DNA of 64,000 bases from Pollutimonas subterranea (GCF_002849655.1 NZ_PDNW01000009.1:62001-126000), one strand, 5' to 3'; counted from the stretch's first letter, positions 34,234 through 43,088 are shown. The notes: generated by a model not told the origin, from the letters alone. Program-made: numbers and translations.

Positions 34234-35667
34234 ATGAGTGCCACCAATAACGTTGATACCATGCCTGAAAGCTCGGGTACTGTCGCCTTTCCCGACATTG
34301 AAATTTCAGAAGCACTGATACGCCGTTTCGATAGTTCCGGTCCGCGCTATACGTCCTATCCCACGGCTGACCGTTTCAAGGCCGATTTCACCGAACCCGC
34401 TTACACCCGCTACCTGGCCGAGCGTGCGACAGCCGCCGGCAATCCGCCGTTATCCGTCTACGTGCACCTGCCTTTCTGTGAGTCGCTCTGTTATTTCTGT
34501 GGCTGCAACAAGATCATTACCCAGGATCACAGCCGTGCCGCCGAATACCTGCGCTATCTGGACAAGGAAATCGCCCTGACGGCCCAGCATCTTGGCCCCG
34601 ACCGAAAAACCGTGCAACTGCATCTTGGCGGCGGGACGCCTACATTCCTCAGCGCAGCCGAACTTACCCAGCTGATGGAATCATTGCGCGGGCATTTCGA
34701 TATGGCGCCCGATGCAGAGCTGGGGGTAGAGATCGACCCGCGCACGGTCACCGACGCCACCTTGTCCATGTTGGCCGGGCTGGGTTTCAACCGTACGAGC
34801 TTTGGAGTGCAGGATTTCGATCCCGCGGTCCAGGCGGCCGTAAACCGCATACAGCCGCTTGAAATGGTCGAGAAAGCGCTTGTCGCCAGCCGCAGCGCCG
34901 GCTTCCAGTCGGTGAATGTAGACCTTATCTATGGCCTGCCCAAGCAGTCGCTGGCCAGTTTCAATCGCACGCTGGACCAGGTGATCCGTCTTTCTCCAGA
35001 TCGCATCGCCTTATATAACTACGCACACTTGCCCAGCCGGTTCAAGGCGCAACGGCTGATTATCGCCAGCGATCTGCCCACGGCCGAAGACCGTCTGCAG
35101 ATTTTCCTGATGTCCACCCGTCGATTGCTCGAGGCCGGCTATGTCTATATTGGCCTGGATCACTTCGCCAAGCCCGACGACGAATTGAACAAGGCACGTC
35201 TGGACGGCAGCCTGCACCGCAACTTCCAGGGGTATACCACCCGCGCGGAATGCGACTTGGTCGGACTGGGGGTTTCCGCCATTGGCAAGGTCGGCAATTC
35301 GTACAGCCAGTCGGTGCGCACGCTTAACGCCTACTACCAGTACCTCGACCAGGGGCGCTTGCCGACGGAAAAGGGTTACGACCTGACGCCCGACGACGTC
35401 CTGCGTCGTCAGATCATCATGACCCTGATGTGCAGCATGCCCCTGGATTTTGCTGCGATCAACGCCCGGCATGGTATTGAATTCACCGAATATTTCGCGC
35501 CAGAGCTTGCCCGGCTCCAGCAATACGAAGAAGCCGGCCTTATGCAGACCAATGAACAAGGCATTACCATCACGCCCAAAGGTCGCCTGTTTGTACGCGC
35601 CATCGGCATGGTGTTCGACAAGTTCATGGGCCAGCCTACGGTATCTACCTATTCCAAGCTTATCTAG
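34234..35667 (+). CDS. hemN: Oxygen-independent coproporphyrinogen III dehydrogenase HemN
   Basis: The 477-residue protein is a radical SAM enzyme. The HemN motif HLPFCESLCYFCGC (C-x3-C-x2-C-x-C) near residues 80-95 holds the 4Fe-4S cluster. GGGTPTFLSAAEL, the SVNVDLIYGLPKQS block and the C-terminal helical domain are present, and the length equals that of HemN. The N-terminal YTSYPTADRF is typical of true HemN rather than HemW. It converts coproporphyrinogen III to protoporphyrinogen IX without oxygen. GGAG precedes the ATG and two FNR-type boxes lie upstream. The last eight bases overlap the convergent DUF454 gene. Confidence 0.95.
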   Translation: MSATNNVDTMPESSGTVAFPDIEISEALIRRFDSSGPRYTSYPTADRFKADFTEPAYTRYLAERATAAGNPPLSVYVHLPFCESLCYFCGCNKIITQDHSRAAEYLRYLDKEIALTAQHLGPDRKTVQLHLGGGTPTFLSAAELTQLMESLRGHFDMAPDAELGVEIDPRTVTDATLSMLAGLGFNRTSFGVQDFDPAVQAAVNRIQPLEMVEKALVASRSAGFQSVNVDLIYGLPKQSLASFNRTLDQVIRLSPDRIALYNYAHLPSRFKAQRLIIASDLPTAEDRLQIFLMSTRRLLEAGYVYIGLDHFAKPDDELNKARLDGSLHRNFQGYTTRAECDLVGLGVSAIGKVGNSYSQSVRTLNAYYQYLDQGRLPTEKGYDLTPDDVLRRQIIMTLMCSMPLDFAAINARHGIEFTEYFAPELARLQQYEEAGLMQTNEQGITITPKGRLFVRAIGMVFDKFMGQPTVSTYSKLI

Positions 35668-36058
35668 GGTGCGGGCGCTGGTCGACGGTCCCATTGGCGC
35701 GAACCAGCGTCTTGGCGCGTAACAGGTAGATGGTCACGCCCACGCCCGGGACCAGCAGGAAGGCGCGTACCCATGCATACGGGACGAACCAGGCCGATAT
35801 GGCCAGCGACGTCCAAAGGAAAATCATGGCAACGATTTTCGCGCGCAGCGGGATGCCGGCGCCATTTTGCAGATTGACGAGGTAGGGGCCGAATAACTTG
35901 TTACGCATCAGCCACCGGTGTAGACGTTCCGAGCCGCGCACATAGCAGGCCGATGCTAGAAGCAGGAAAGGTGTGGTGGGTAGCAGTGGAAGAAATATGC
36001 CAAGTACGGCAAGCGTCAACGCCACTGTTCCCGCAATATTGAACAGGATTTTGATCAC
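35660..36058 (-). CDS. DUF454 (YbaN-like) inner-membrane protein
   Basis: The 132-residue protein has the DUF454 pattern, GTVALTLAVLGIFLPLLPTTPFLLLASACYVRGSERLHRWL near the start, followed by NGAGIPLRAKIVAM and a pair of membrane helices. Members are small inner-membrane proteins of unknown function, often linked with heme or quinone genes. It overlaps the hemN end tail to tail by eight bases and is divergent from the DNR-like regulator. Confidence 0.85.
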   Translation of the reverse strand: MIKILFNIAGTVALTLAVLGIFLPLLPTTPFLLLASACYVRGSERLHRWLMRNKLFGPYLVNLQNGAGIPLRAKIVAMIFLWTSLAISAWFVPYAWVRAFLLVPGVGVTIYLLRAKTLVRANGTVDQRPHPR

Positions 36059-36126
36059 TATGTTGTTCTGCTTCAGGTTTTAGCTGTGACTGGGCAAACA
36101 CAGCACCGTTATGGGATTCTAGCAAT

Positions 36127-36807
36127 ATGAGTACAAACAAGATACGTATCCAGGATTTTCTGTCCCGGGTGCCATTGTTCAACGAGCTGGGCGCCGAAGA
36201 ACTCGACAACATCGCGCTAGGCACGACAGAGGTGCAGGCGGCGCGCGGCGAAATCGTTTTCCACCGCGGCGATCCTTGCGTGGGCTTCCATACCGTGGTC
36301 TATGGACAGATCAAGCTGATGTTTGTCTCACCCATGGGGGGCGAGAAGGTGGTGCGGCTTATCGGGCCCGGCGACAGCTTCGGCGAAGCCCTCATGTTCA
36401 TGGACAAGACCTATATCGTCACGGCGCAAGCCTTGGCCGACACTTTACTGCTGCATGTCGACAAAGGAGTGTTGTACGGCGAACTTGATCGACGTCCCGG
36501 TCTGGCTCGCAAAATGTTGGCCGGCCTGAGCCAGCGGCTGCACGCATTGATCAGCGACGTCGAGGCTTATTCATTGCGCTCCGGCACCGAGCGCGTGATC
36601 GGCTATCTGCTGAAAGGCGAGCCTTGCGAAGACGGTCAGCAGTTAAGGCTGGAAACCAGCAAGACCGTCATCGCGTCGCGTTTGAACCTGACGCCGGAGC
36701 ATTTCTCACGCATTCTCCACGACCTGAACGCAAACGGCCTGATCAAGGTGAAAGGCCGTGAAATCACGATACTCGATTCGGACAAGCTAAGCGCTTATCA
36801 AAGTTAG
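36127..36807 (+). CDS. Crp/Fnr-family regulator, DNR-like
   Basis: The 226-residue protein has an N-terminal cyclic-nucleotide-binding-type sensor domain (about 10-125), a dimerisation helix (ELDRRPGLARKMLAGLSQRLHALISDVE) and a winged helix with recognition segment TKTVIASRLNLTPEHFSRILHDL-like near residues 175-200. Only two Cys are present, neither in an FNR cluster pattern, so it cannot hold the O2-sensing 4Fe-4S cluster of FNR. The type fits DNR/NnrR proteins that sense NO through heme. It may bind the FNR-type boxes in this block. It is convergent with the downstream membrane-protein gene. Confidence 0.85.
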   Translation: MSTNKIRIQDFLSRVPLFNELGAEELDNIALGTTEVQAARGEIVFHRGDPCVGFHTVVYGQIKLMFVSPMGGEKVVRLIGPGDSFGEALMFMDKTYIVTAQALADTLLLHVDKGVLYGELDRRPGLARKMLAGLSQRLHALISDVEAYSLRSGTERVIGYLLKGEPCEDGQQLRLETSKTVIASRLNLTPEHFSRILHDLNANGLIKVKGREITILDSDKLSAYQS

Positions 36808-36835
36808 CGGATGGGGGCGGATTTTCACCGGCTCT

Positions 36836-38182
36836 CTACCCGGGTGCCCGTGTTGCCGCCGTTTGCGCTTGCTGCGCGGCATGCTCCTCAAGGCCTATGG
36901 CGATTTTCTTCTTCGCGTTCAGGAACAGGCGGATTGCGCCAGCTATGTTCCACCCCAGCCAGCACACCGATATTGCCATGGCCAGGGCAGCGGGGCGGGT
37001 GAATGGGTACGGCCAGACTGCCGCTGCGATCAGCAAAGGCACGGCGCAAGCATGCGCGTAGAACTGTCGTGTTGCGACATGGTTGGGAATGATGTCTTTG
37101 ACCTTGGGTACCACCCGCAGTGCAACCGGCAGCTTGTTCTGCGCGTGGTACCAGAGCAGGAAGGGGAAAATCTTGTAGAGCATCCCGTTGATGGCGGACC
37201 AGGCAAAGCCCACAATAAACAGCATACCGAGCGCAATTGAGTAGTCGGTGCCTGTGACGTGCTGTACAGGCCATAGCAGCGCACATCCCGACAGGCTTAA
37301 CATGGCCGTGCGCCAGAACAAGGTCGTGGCATCCGGCTTGGGTCGCTTGCGCGTATAAAGCAGGTAAAGCGTCGCGCCTGCAAATATCGCATAGCCAAGC
37401 AGAATGAGCGTGGCAGCCATACCTCCGGCATGCGAAAGGCCGAGTGCCAGGCCGGCTGTCCAGGCGGCCAGCAGGATAAAGATCGAGGGCGCCATCCAGC
37501 GCGTAATTGGACGTGGATAGAGCTCGGTTACCTGGAATATGGGTACGACCTGGTAAGCCATGCCGGCGACCAGCAGGCCCACCCAGCCCAGCAAGCCCCA
37601 GGCGGCATGAATATTGGTCAGCAGCACCAGCTGCACCGGCAGGCCGGGCCACGCGAAGGCGGCGGCTAGCGTGCCGCCGAGTGCGACCGTAATGAATAGT
37701 GCGGCAAGGGCGAGCCGGCTTGCCAGCAGCACGTCTTCGGCGCCTTTCGCCGCGAGGGTCCGATGGAGCCATAAGCCCCCGGCGCACGCCACCAATAGCC
37801 AGGCGAAGGCCAGCAGCAGCGCCGCCAAGGCCAAACTGAAAAGCAACGGGTATCCAAGCAGAAAAGCGGCTGCAAGCAAGAGCGTGCCCAGCGTAAGCAT
37901 GGCGTGCACCACGGTCGAGGTAAGGCGCGGGGCCAGGACGTTTACGCCGCTTGCAACAGGGAGGATCTGCATGAACGCACCGGCCATGGCGCTGGCCAGC
38001 ACGCCCAGCGTGAACAGATGGGTCAGCGCCAACGTGTAGGGCGTCCAGCGCGATGCAAATGCCTGCGGACCGGCCACCAGCAACAATATGCTTGCCAGCA
38101 GGGCGAACACGGGTACCGTCAGGAAAAAGCGCAGAGGTACTGAAAGCCTCGGGGAATTGTCGAAAGCCAGGGCGCGGCGCAT
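36836..38182 (-). CDS. Multi-pass membrane protein, heme-copper oxidase subunit I-like
   Basis: The 448-residue protein has about twelve membrane helices. Several contain His in positions like those of heme-copper oxidase or NnrS proteins, for example TLALTHLFTLGVLASAMAGAF near residue 52, VVHAMLTLG near 92, and LTNIHAAWGLLGWVGLLVAGMAYQVVPIF near 190. Whether it binds heme or copper is not certain. It is coupled by one base to an upstream DUF2249 gene and lies between a DNR-like regulator and an FNR-type box, so a role in NO or low-oxygen metabolism is a fair inference. A catalytic oxidase is unlikely because no partner subunits are nearby. Confidence 0.65.
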   Translation of the reverse strand: MRRALAFDNSPRLSVPLRFFLTVPVFALLASILLLVAGPQAFASRWTPYTLALTHLFTLGVLASAMAGAFMQILPVASGVNVLAPRLTSTVVHAMLTLGTLLLAAAFLLGYPLLFSLALAALLLAFAWLLVACAGGLWLHRTLAAKGAEDVLLASRLALAALFITVALGGTLAAAFAWPGLPVQLVLLTNIHAAWGLLGWVGLLVAGMAYQVVPIFQVTELYPRPITRWMAPSIFILLAAWTAGLALGLSHAGGMAATLILLGYAIFAGATLYLLYTRKRPKPDATTLFWRTAMLSLSGCALLWPVQHVTGTDYSIALGMLFIVGFAWSAINGMLYKIFPFLLWYHAQNKLPVALRVVPKVKDIIPNHVATRQFYAHACAVPLLIAAAVWPYPFTRPAALAMAISVCWLGWNIAGAIRLFLNAKKKIAIGLEEHAAQQAQTAATRAPG

Positions 38183-38421
38183 CAGCGTTTATGCCAGATC
38201 AGCAGTTCGTAGCGGTAGTCGGGAGAGGTAGTGGTTTCGTACTGGAAGTTGTTGTCGTCGAGGATGGCGTACAGGGGCCGGGGCTCGCGGTCGACCAGCA
38301 TGCGCAGGCATTGATGGGGTTGAAGGTCGCCAAGTGCTTCCAGCACTAATTCCAGGGGTTCGGGAGGCGGAAGACCGCGTGTATCGAGCAGGATTTCGTT
38401 TTCGGATTGCGGGGTAGTCAT
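38182..38421 (-). CDS. DUF2249 protein, TusA-like fold
   Basis: The 79-residue protein has the DUF2249 pattern: LDTRGLPPPEPLELVLEALGDLQPHQCLRMLVDREPRPLYAILDD and a C-terminal YELLIWHK. The fold is related to TusA sulfur-carrier proteins, but the sulfur-binding Cys of TusA is not in the expected N-terminal position; one Cys lies in the middle. Such genes are often near denitrification or NO-response genes. The stop shares one base with the start of the membrane-protein gene. A second DUF2249 gene lies at 45986. Confidence 0.8.
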   Translation of the reverse strand: MTTPQSENEILLDTRGLPPPEPLELVLEALGDLQPHQCLRMLVDREPRPLYAILDDNNFQYETTTSPDYRYELLIWHKR

Positions 38422-38497
38422 GGGCTTCGCTGCTCAGGTTGCTGCTCGTCGCTATATTGAAACAGAGCATTTTTACATCTACGTAAACGACCTAACC

Positions 38498-38511
38498 TTG
38501 ATATTTATTAA
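38498..38511. promoter_or_regulatory. FNR-type box between divergent DUF2249 and nitronate monooxygenase genes
   Basis: TTGATATTTATTAA matches TTGAT-N4-ATCAA with one mismatch. A -10-like CATAGT at 38534-38539 would place the plus-strand start near 38546, with the box at -41.5. The site is nearly symmetric and could also act on the minus-strand DUF2249 gene 77 bases away. Confidence 0.6.
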
Positions 38512-38583
38512 GGAATACGATGCCGTTCGCCTGCATAGTGGCTACTGCGCTTTCACGCCTCTATTTTACGAAGGACTCTTATC

Positions 38584-39789
38584 GTGCTGCACTCCGCTCT
38601 AGAACTACTCAAGCTGAAAGGCAAGTCCCTGTTACCCATCGTGCAGGGCGGAATGGGTGTGGGTGTATCCGCCCATCGATTGGCAGGAACGGTAGCCTCG
38701 CTGGGTGCCTTCGGTACCATTTCCAGCGTCGACTTGCGCCGCCATCATCCCGACCTCATGGTCCAGACGGGTCGTTCACGCGATAAGGCCCTTATCGACT
38801 CAGCCAATCTAGTCGCTCTCGACCGCGAAGTCAACGCGGCCAAGAAAATGTCCCGCGGCAACGGCGTAGTGGCAGTCAACATCATGAAAGCCGTGGCCGA
38901 ATATGCCGCCTACGTTCGTCAGGCATGCGAAAGCAATGCCGATGCCGTCGTGGTGGGTGCAGGTCTTCCGCTAGACCTTCCTGAACTCACCACCAACTTT
39001 CCCAAAGTGGCCCTGGTGCCCATTCTGTCCGACGTTCGGGGCATCGGTGTCATCCTCAAGAAATGGATGCGCAAGAACCGCCTTCCCGACGCCATCGTCA
39101 TCGAGAATCCCCGCTACGCCGCCGGTCACCTGGGCGCACCCAGCGCCGACGCGGTCAACAATCCCAACTTTGCTTTTCCCGTTGTGCTCGAGGGCACGCT
39201 GCAGTTGCTCAAGGACCTGGGCCTGGAACGCGAGAACATTCCGCTCATCACCGGCGGTGGCATACATAGCCACGAACAAGTTGTAAAGCTCATGGGCATG
39301 GGGGCCAATGCCGTACAGTTGGGCACACCGTTCGCGGTAACCGAAGAAGGCGATGCGCATCCCAATTTCAAGAAAGTGCTGGTCGAGGCCCGTCCCGAAG
39401 ATATTGTCACCTTCATGAGCGTGGCGGGTTTGCCGGCACGTGCGGTACGCACGCCCTGGCTGGCCAACTATCTCGAAAAAGAAGAAAAACTGCAGCGCAT
39501 GGCCAAGCCTAAGGCCTGCACTGTCGGCTTCGATTGCCTCGCCCAATGTGGCTTGCGCGACGGAATCAGCAAACACGGGCAATTCTGCATCGATACCCAA
39601 CTTGCCTTTGCTTTGGCAGGCGATATCCGGCGCGGCCTGTTCTTTCGCGGTTCCGAAAAGCTTCCCTTCGGCAATTCCATACGGTCAGTACGCGAACTGA
39701 TCGAATACCTGCTGACCGGCATCAGGCCGGCATTGGCCGCAGTCGCGTCTCCCACGGTAAGGTCCGACCAGGCGCTCGTCCCGGCCTGA
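38584..39789 (+). CDS. Nitronate monooxygenase family flavoprotein
   Basis: The 401-residue protein is a TIM-barrel flavin enzyme of the 2-nitropropane dioxygenase family. It opens with KSLLPIVQGGMGVGVSAHRLAGTVASLGAFGTIS, has ITGGGIHSHEQVVKLMGMGANAVQLGTPFAVT at about 220-250 for the FMN phosphate, and ends with a Cys-containing block CLAQCGLRDGISKHGQFCID that most classical members lack. The GTG start follows AAGGAC. An FNR-type box upstream suggests low-oxygen expression, which sits oddly with an oxygenase and may mean another flavin reaction, such as an enoyl or nitro reductase. The gene precedes ubiU by about 130 bases. Confidence 0.8.
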   Translation: MLHSALELLKLKGKSLLPIVQGGMGVGVSAHRLAGTVASLGAFGTISSVDLRRHHPDLMVQTGRSRDKALIDSANLVALDREVNAAKKMSRGNGVVAVNIMKAVAEYAAYVRQACESNADAVVVGAGLPLDLPELTTNFPKVALVPILSDVRGIGVILKKWMRKNRLPDAIVIENPRYAAGHLGAPSADAVNNPNFAFPVVLEGTLQLLKDLGLERENIPLITGGGIHSHEQVVKLMGMGANAVQLGTPFAVTEEGDAHPNFKKVLVEARPEDIVTFMSVAGLPARAVRTPWLANYLEKEEKLQRMAKPKACTVGFDCLAQCGLRDGISKHGQFCIDTQLAFALAGDIRRGLFFRGSEKLPFGNSIRSVRELIEYLLTGIRPALAAVASPTVRSDQALVPA

Positions 39790-39924
39790 TTCCGCTTTAC
39801 TTCCGTACTCCGTAAACAGTATCCCAAAGAACGCCACCGGAAAGATCCGTCGGCGACGTTCCTTCGGGACGGGCACTGTTGTGCCCAACATCTTGAATAG
39901 CTTTACATGTATCAAGGCGACACC

Positions 39925-40974
39925 ATGACGCTAACGCTTTCTACCCAGCCCGATCACGCAACGTCCTCCGCGGCGCCCATGGAACTGGTCTGTCCCGCCG
40001 GCAGCTTGCCCGCTCTTAAGTCGGCCATCGATAACGGCGCGGATTGCGTGTATCTTGGCTTTCGCGACGTCACCAATGCGCGCAATTTTGCCGGACTGAA
40101 TTTCGATGAGGCCGCCATCAACGAGGGCATACGTTATGCCCATGCGCACCGGCGCAAGGTCTTCGTGGCACTGAACACCTATCCTCAGCCTTCTGGTTGG
40201 GCGTTGTGGCGGACCGCAGTCGATCGTGCCGCCGATTCGGGGATCGACGCAATGATCGTCGCTGACCCGGGCCTCATGCAGTACGCAAGCCAGCATCACC
40301 CTCAGCTGCGCCTGCATCTGTCCGTACAGGGTTCGGCCACGAACTACGAAGCCATCAATTTCTACCGCGAGCATTTTGGGGTGGTTCGCGCGGTGTTGCC
40401 TCGGGTGCTGTCGCTGACCCAGGTCGAGCAGGTCACTGAAAAAACTCCGGTCGAAATCGAAGTGTTCGGCTTTGGCAGCCTGTGCGTCATGGTGGAAGGG
40501 CGGTGCGCCCTGTCTTCCTACGCGACGGGCGAGTCGCCCAACACCCACGGGGTCTGTTCCCCGGCCAAGTCGGTACGCTGGCAACAAACGCCGCAAGGCC
40601 TGGAATCGCGCTTGAACGGCGTGCTTATCGACCGCTATGCCGACGGAGAAAATGCGGGCTATCCCACCTTGTGCAAAGGCCGTTTCGACGTCGCCGATGA
40701 AAACTACTACGCGCTCGAAGAGCCCACCAGCCTGAATACACTCGAACTCCTTCCCAAGCTGATGAAAATGGGCGTGCGAGCCATAAAGATTGAAGGACGG
40801 CAGCGCAGCCCGGCCTATGTGGCCCAGGTTACGCGGGTGTGGCGCGATGCCATCGATCAGTGCCTGGCCAGCCAACAACGCTACTCGGTGAAACCTTCCT
40901 GGATGGCAGAACTCAACAAGGTCGCCGAAGGCCAGCAGCATACGCTCGGTGCCTATCACCGCCCATGGAAATGA
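39925..40974 (+). CDS. ubiU: UbiU, O2-independent ubiquinone hydroxylation subunit
   Basis: The 349-residue protein is a U32 peptidase-like protein of the UbiU type, starting with MELVCPAGSLPALKSAIDNGADCVYLGF. Four Cys match the 4Fe-4S ligands of UbiU: CVMVEGRC (C-x6-C), HGVCSPAK and PTLCKGRF. With UbiV it hydroxylates the ubiquinone ring without oxygen, using prephenate as donor. An ATG at 39907 is in frame, but the ATG at 39925 has AAGGCG at correct distance and is preferred. Spacing to ubiV is 61 bases. Confidence 0.93.
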   Translation: MTLTLSTQPDHATSSAAPMELVCPAGSLPALKSAIDNGADCVYLGFRDVTNARNFAGLNFDEAAINEGIRYAHAHRRKVFVALNTYPQPSGWALWRTAVDRAADSGIDAMIVADPGLMQYASQHHPQLRLHLSVQGSATNYEAINFYREHFGVVRAVLPRVLSLTQVEQVTEKTPVEIEVFGFGSLCVMVEGRCALSSYATGESPNTHGVCSPAKSVRWQQTPQGLESRLNGVLIDRYADGENAGYPTLCKGRFDVADENYYALEEPTSLNTLELLPKLMKMGVRAIKIEGRQRSPAYVAQVTRVWRDAIDQCLASQQRYSVKPSWMAELNKVAEGQQHTLGAYHRPWK

Positions 40975-41035
40975 AAACCCATATGGTTATAAGTCGCTCA
41001 CAAGGAACAAGCGTCAACATGCAGGAGGCAGGACT

Positions 41036-41923
41036 GTGAAAATCGCTTTGGGACCCGTGCAATATTATTGGTCGCGCTCGACCGTCATGCAATTCTACGA
41101 ATCCATGATTGATACGCCGGTCGATATTGTCTACTTGGGTGAAACGGTTTGTTCCCGCCGCCACGAATTGCGTCTGCCCGATTGGCTGGATGTCGCCGGC
41201 ATGCTTGCCGATGCCGGAAAAGAAGTCGTTCTGTCCACGCAGGTGCTGCTGGAGTCCGGCAACGACCTGGCCACGCTGCGGAAAATCACAGAGAACGGCC
41301 GCTACGCCGTCGAGGCCAACGATATGGGAGCCGTGCATTGCCTTGAAGGCAAGCCGTTCATTGCCGGGCCTTACTTGAATGTCTACAGCGGGCCCACCCT
41401 GAACCTCCTTGCAGGCCTGGGCGCGCGTCGCTGGGTGATGCCCCTGGAGATGGGCCGGGAAGGCCTGGCGCAAATGCAACACGATCGCCCGTCCGGCATG
41501 GAGACGGAAATTTTCGCCTACGGGCGTATGCCGTTGGCATTTTCCGCGCGCTGTTTTACGGCGCGCAACCGCAATATACCCAAGGACAACTGTCAGTACG
41601 TGTGCATGGACCACCCCAATGGGCTACTGCTTGAAACACGCGAAGGGCAGCCGTTCCTGGTGCTCAACGGCACGCAAACGCAATCGGCCCTGGTCTATAC
41701 CTTGCTGCATGAAATAGCTACCATGGGCGATATGGGCGTGGATATCCTGCGGCTAAGTCCGCAAGCTGAACACACCGCCAATGTCGTGGACATGTTTCAC
41801 AGCGTAATCCACGGGACGCAAACCATAGCCCAGGCTTACGATCGTCTCCTGCCCCTAATGCCGGCCGCCCCCTGTAATGGCTACTGGCACGGCAAGCCCG
41901 GCCTGGAATTATTGGTGGCTTGA
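41036..41923 (+). CDS. ubiV: UbiV, O2-independent ubiquinone hydroxylation subunit
   Basis: The 295-residue protein pairs with UbiU. The start KIALGPVQYYWSRSTVMQFYE is typical, and the four cluster Cys are visible as ETVCSRRHE near residue 40, and ARCFTARNRNIPKDNCQYVCMDH near residues 175-195 (C-x12-C-x3-C). The frame is open 29 codons further upstream, but the GTG at 41036 follows a perfect AGGAGG and gives the normal length. It is followed by the hemolysin III-type gene after 17 bases. Confidence 0.93.
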   Translation: MKIALGPVQYYWSRSTVMQFYESMIDTPVDIVYLGETVCSRRHELRLPDWLDVAGMLADAGKEVVLSTQVLLESGNDLATLRKITENGRYAVEANDMGAVHCLEGKPFIAGPYLNVYSGPTLNLLAGLGARRWVMPLEMGREGLAQMQHDRPSGMETEIFAYGRMPLAFSARCFTARNRNIPKDNCQYVCMDHPNGLLLETREGQPFLVLNGTQTQSALVYTLLHEIATMGDMGVDILRLSPQAEHTANVVDMFHSVIHGTQTIAQAYDRLLPLMPAAPCNGYWHGKPGLELLVA

Positions 41924-41940
41924 AAGCAAGGTAATAAGTC

Positions 41941-42558
41941 ATGTATTACGGCGAAAAATTCAACAGCATCAGTCATTTGGCAGGCGCGGCGCTGGCGACG
42001 GTCGGCGCGGTGGCGCTCATTGTCCTTGCCGCGCGGGCGGGCGACCCCTGGAAGATCGTAAGCTTTAGTGTCTACGGCGCCATGCTGATTTGCCTATACC
42101 TGGCGTCCACGCTTTATCACAGCCTGCGGGGCCGGGCAAAGAAGATCTGGTGCAAATTCGACCACTGCGCTATCTACTTGCTTATTGCGGGCAGTTATAC
42201 CCCTTTTGCGCTGGTCAGTTTGCGCGGCGCCTGGGGCTGGTCGCTGTTTGGCGCCGTCTGGGGCTTGGCCGTGTTTGGCATCGTCCAGGAAATCTGGCTG
42301 GCCAAAGGACACCGCATTCTTTCGTTGGTCATCTACGTACTCATGGGCTGGCTGGCGGTCGTTGCCGCAGTCCCATTGGTGCAGGCGCTCTCGTGGGAAG
42401 GTTTTTTGTGGCTGGCCGCCGGCGGCCTGGTCTACACCATCGGTATTGTTTTCTATGTCTTCGACGAAAAGTGGCGCCACGGTCATGGCGTATGGCATTT
42501 GTTCGTGCTGGGCGGCAGCGTATGCCACTATTTTACGGTTGTGTCCTATGTCGCTTGA
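41941..42558 (+). CDS. Hemolysin III family membrane protein (TrhA/YqfA-like)
   Basis: The 205-residue protein has seven membrane helices of the PAQR/hemolysin III family. YYGEKFNSISHLAGAALAT at the start, LYHSLRGRAKKIWCKFDHCAIYLLIAGSYTPFALV and WHLFVLGGSVCHYFTVV provide the conserved Ser, His and Asp ligands of the metal site (SxxxH near 12, FDH near 75, HxxxH near 190). In E. coli YqfA/TrhA affects membrane energetics or lipid balance. Here it is embedded in the ubiU-ubiV-ubiT run, with 17 and 27 bases to its neighbours, implying a role in anaerobic membranes. Confidence 0.88.
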   Translation: MYYGEKFNSISHLAGAALATVGAVALIVLAARAGDPWKIVSFSVYGAMLICLYLASTLYHSLRGRAKKIWCKFDHCAIYLLIAGSYTPFALVSLRGAWGWSLFGAVWGLAVFGIVQEIWLAKGHRILSLVIYVLMGWLAVVAAVPLVQALSWEGFLWLAAGGLVYTIGIVFYVFDEKWRHGHGVWHLFVLGGSVCHYFTVVSYVA

Positions 42559-42585
42559 GCCATGGGTCTTCATAAGGAATTATCA

Positions 42586-43044
42586 ATGAGCCCCTCTGCC
42601 TACTCGTTTCCAGCCCCGTTGCAAAAGGTGCTGTCGAAGTTGCCGCCTTACCCGGGCTCCGTCCTTTTTGTAGCAGGGCTTAACCTGGCGCTGGCGCGCC
42701 ATCTGCCTCCGGACACTTTGCGCCTGCTCGATGGCAAGAAGCTGCGTATCCAGGCAAAGGATGCCGGCGTGGGGTTCGACTTCATCTGGCGCGATGGTTC
42801 ATTTTCGGCTGCCCGTCATACTGGCGCGACTGACCTGGCCATCAGCGCCAGCGTCCATGATTTCCTCTTGCTGGTGCAACGCAAGGAAGATCCGGACACC
42901 TTGTTTTTCAGCCGGCGGCTTATCATGGAGGGCGATACCGAGCTTGGCTTGCTGGTAAAGAACACGCTCGACTCCATAGACCTGTCAGTGTTTTCGCCAA
43001 GCAATTTACTGCCAGCCAGGTTGTTTGGGCGCAAGGCCGGCTAG
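42586..43044 (+). CDS. ubiT: UbiT, SCP2-domain ubiquinone accessory protein
   Basis: The 152-residue protein is an SCP2 sterol-carrier-like protein. ALARHLPPDTLRLLDGKKLRIQAKDAGVGFDFIWRDGSF and ATDLAISASVHDFLLLVQRKEDPDTLFFSRRLIMEGDTELGLLVKN are characteristic of UbiT/YhbT. UbiT binds ubiquinone precursors for the UbiUV-dependent pathway. An ATG at 42562 is in frame, but the ATG at 42586 has AAGGAATT before it. It ends before a convergent terminator. Confidence 0.9.
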   Translation: MSPSAYSFPAPLQKVLSKLPPYPGSVLFVAGLNLALARHLPPDTLRLLDGKKLRIQAKDAGVGFDFIWRDGSFSAARHTGATDLAISASVHDFLLLVQRKEDPDTLFFSRRLIMEGDTELGLLVKNTLDSIDLSVFSPSNLLPARLFGRKAG

Positions 43045-43088
43045 TCAGCGTCGTCGCGCAGCTCTGTTTAACGCGCCACCTGTCGGAA

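Noticed and set aside
39866-39890. Hairpin GGGCAC-TGTT-GTGCCC before ubiU as a terminator or attenuator
   Set aside because: It has no T tract and lies close to the ubiU start; its stem is short, so no function is claimed.
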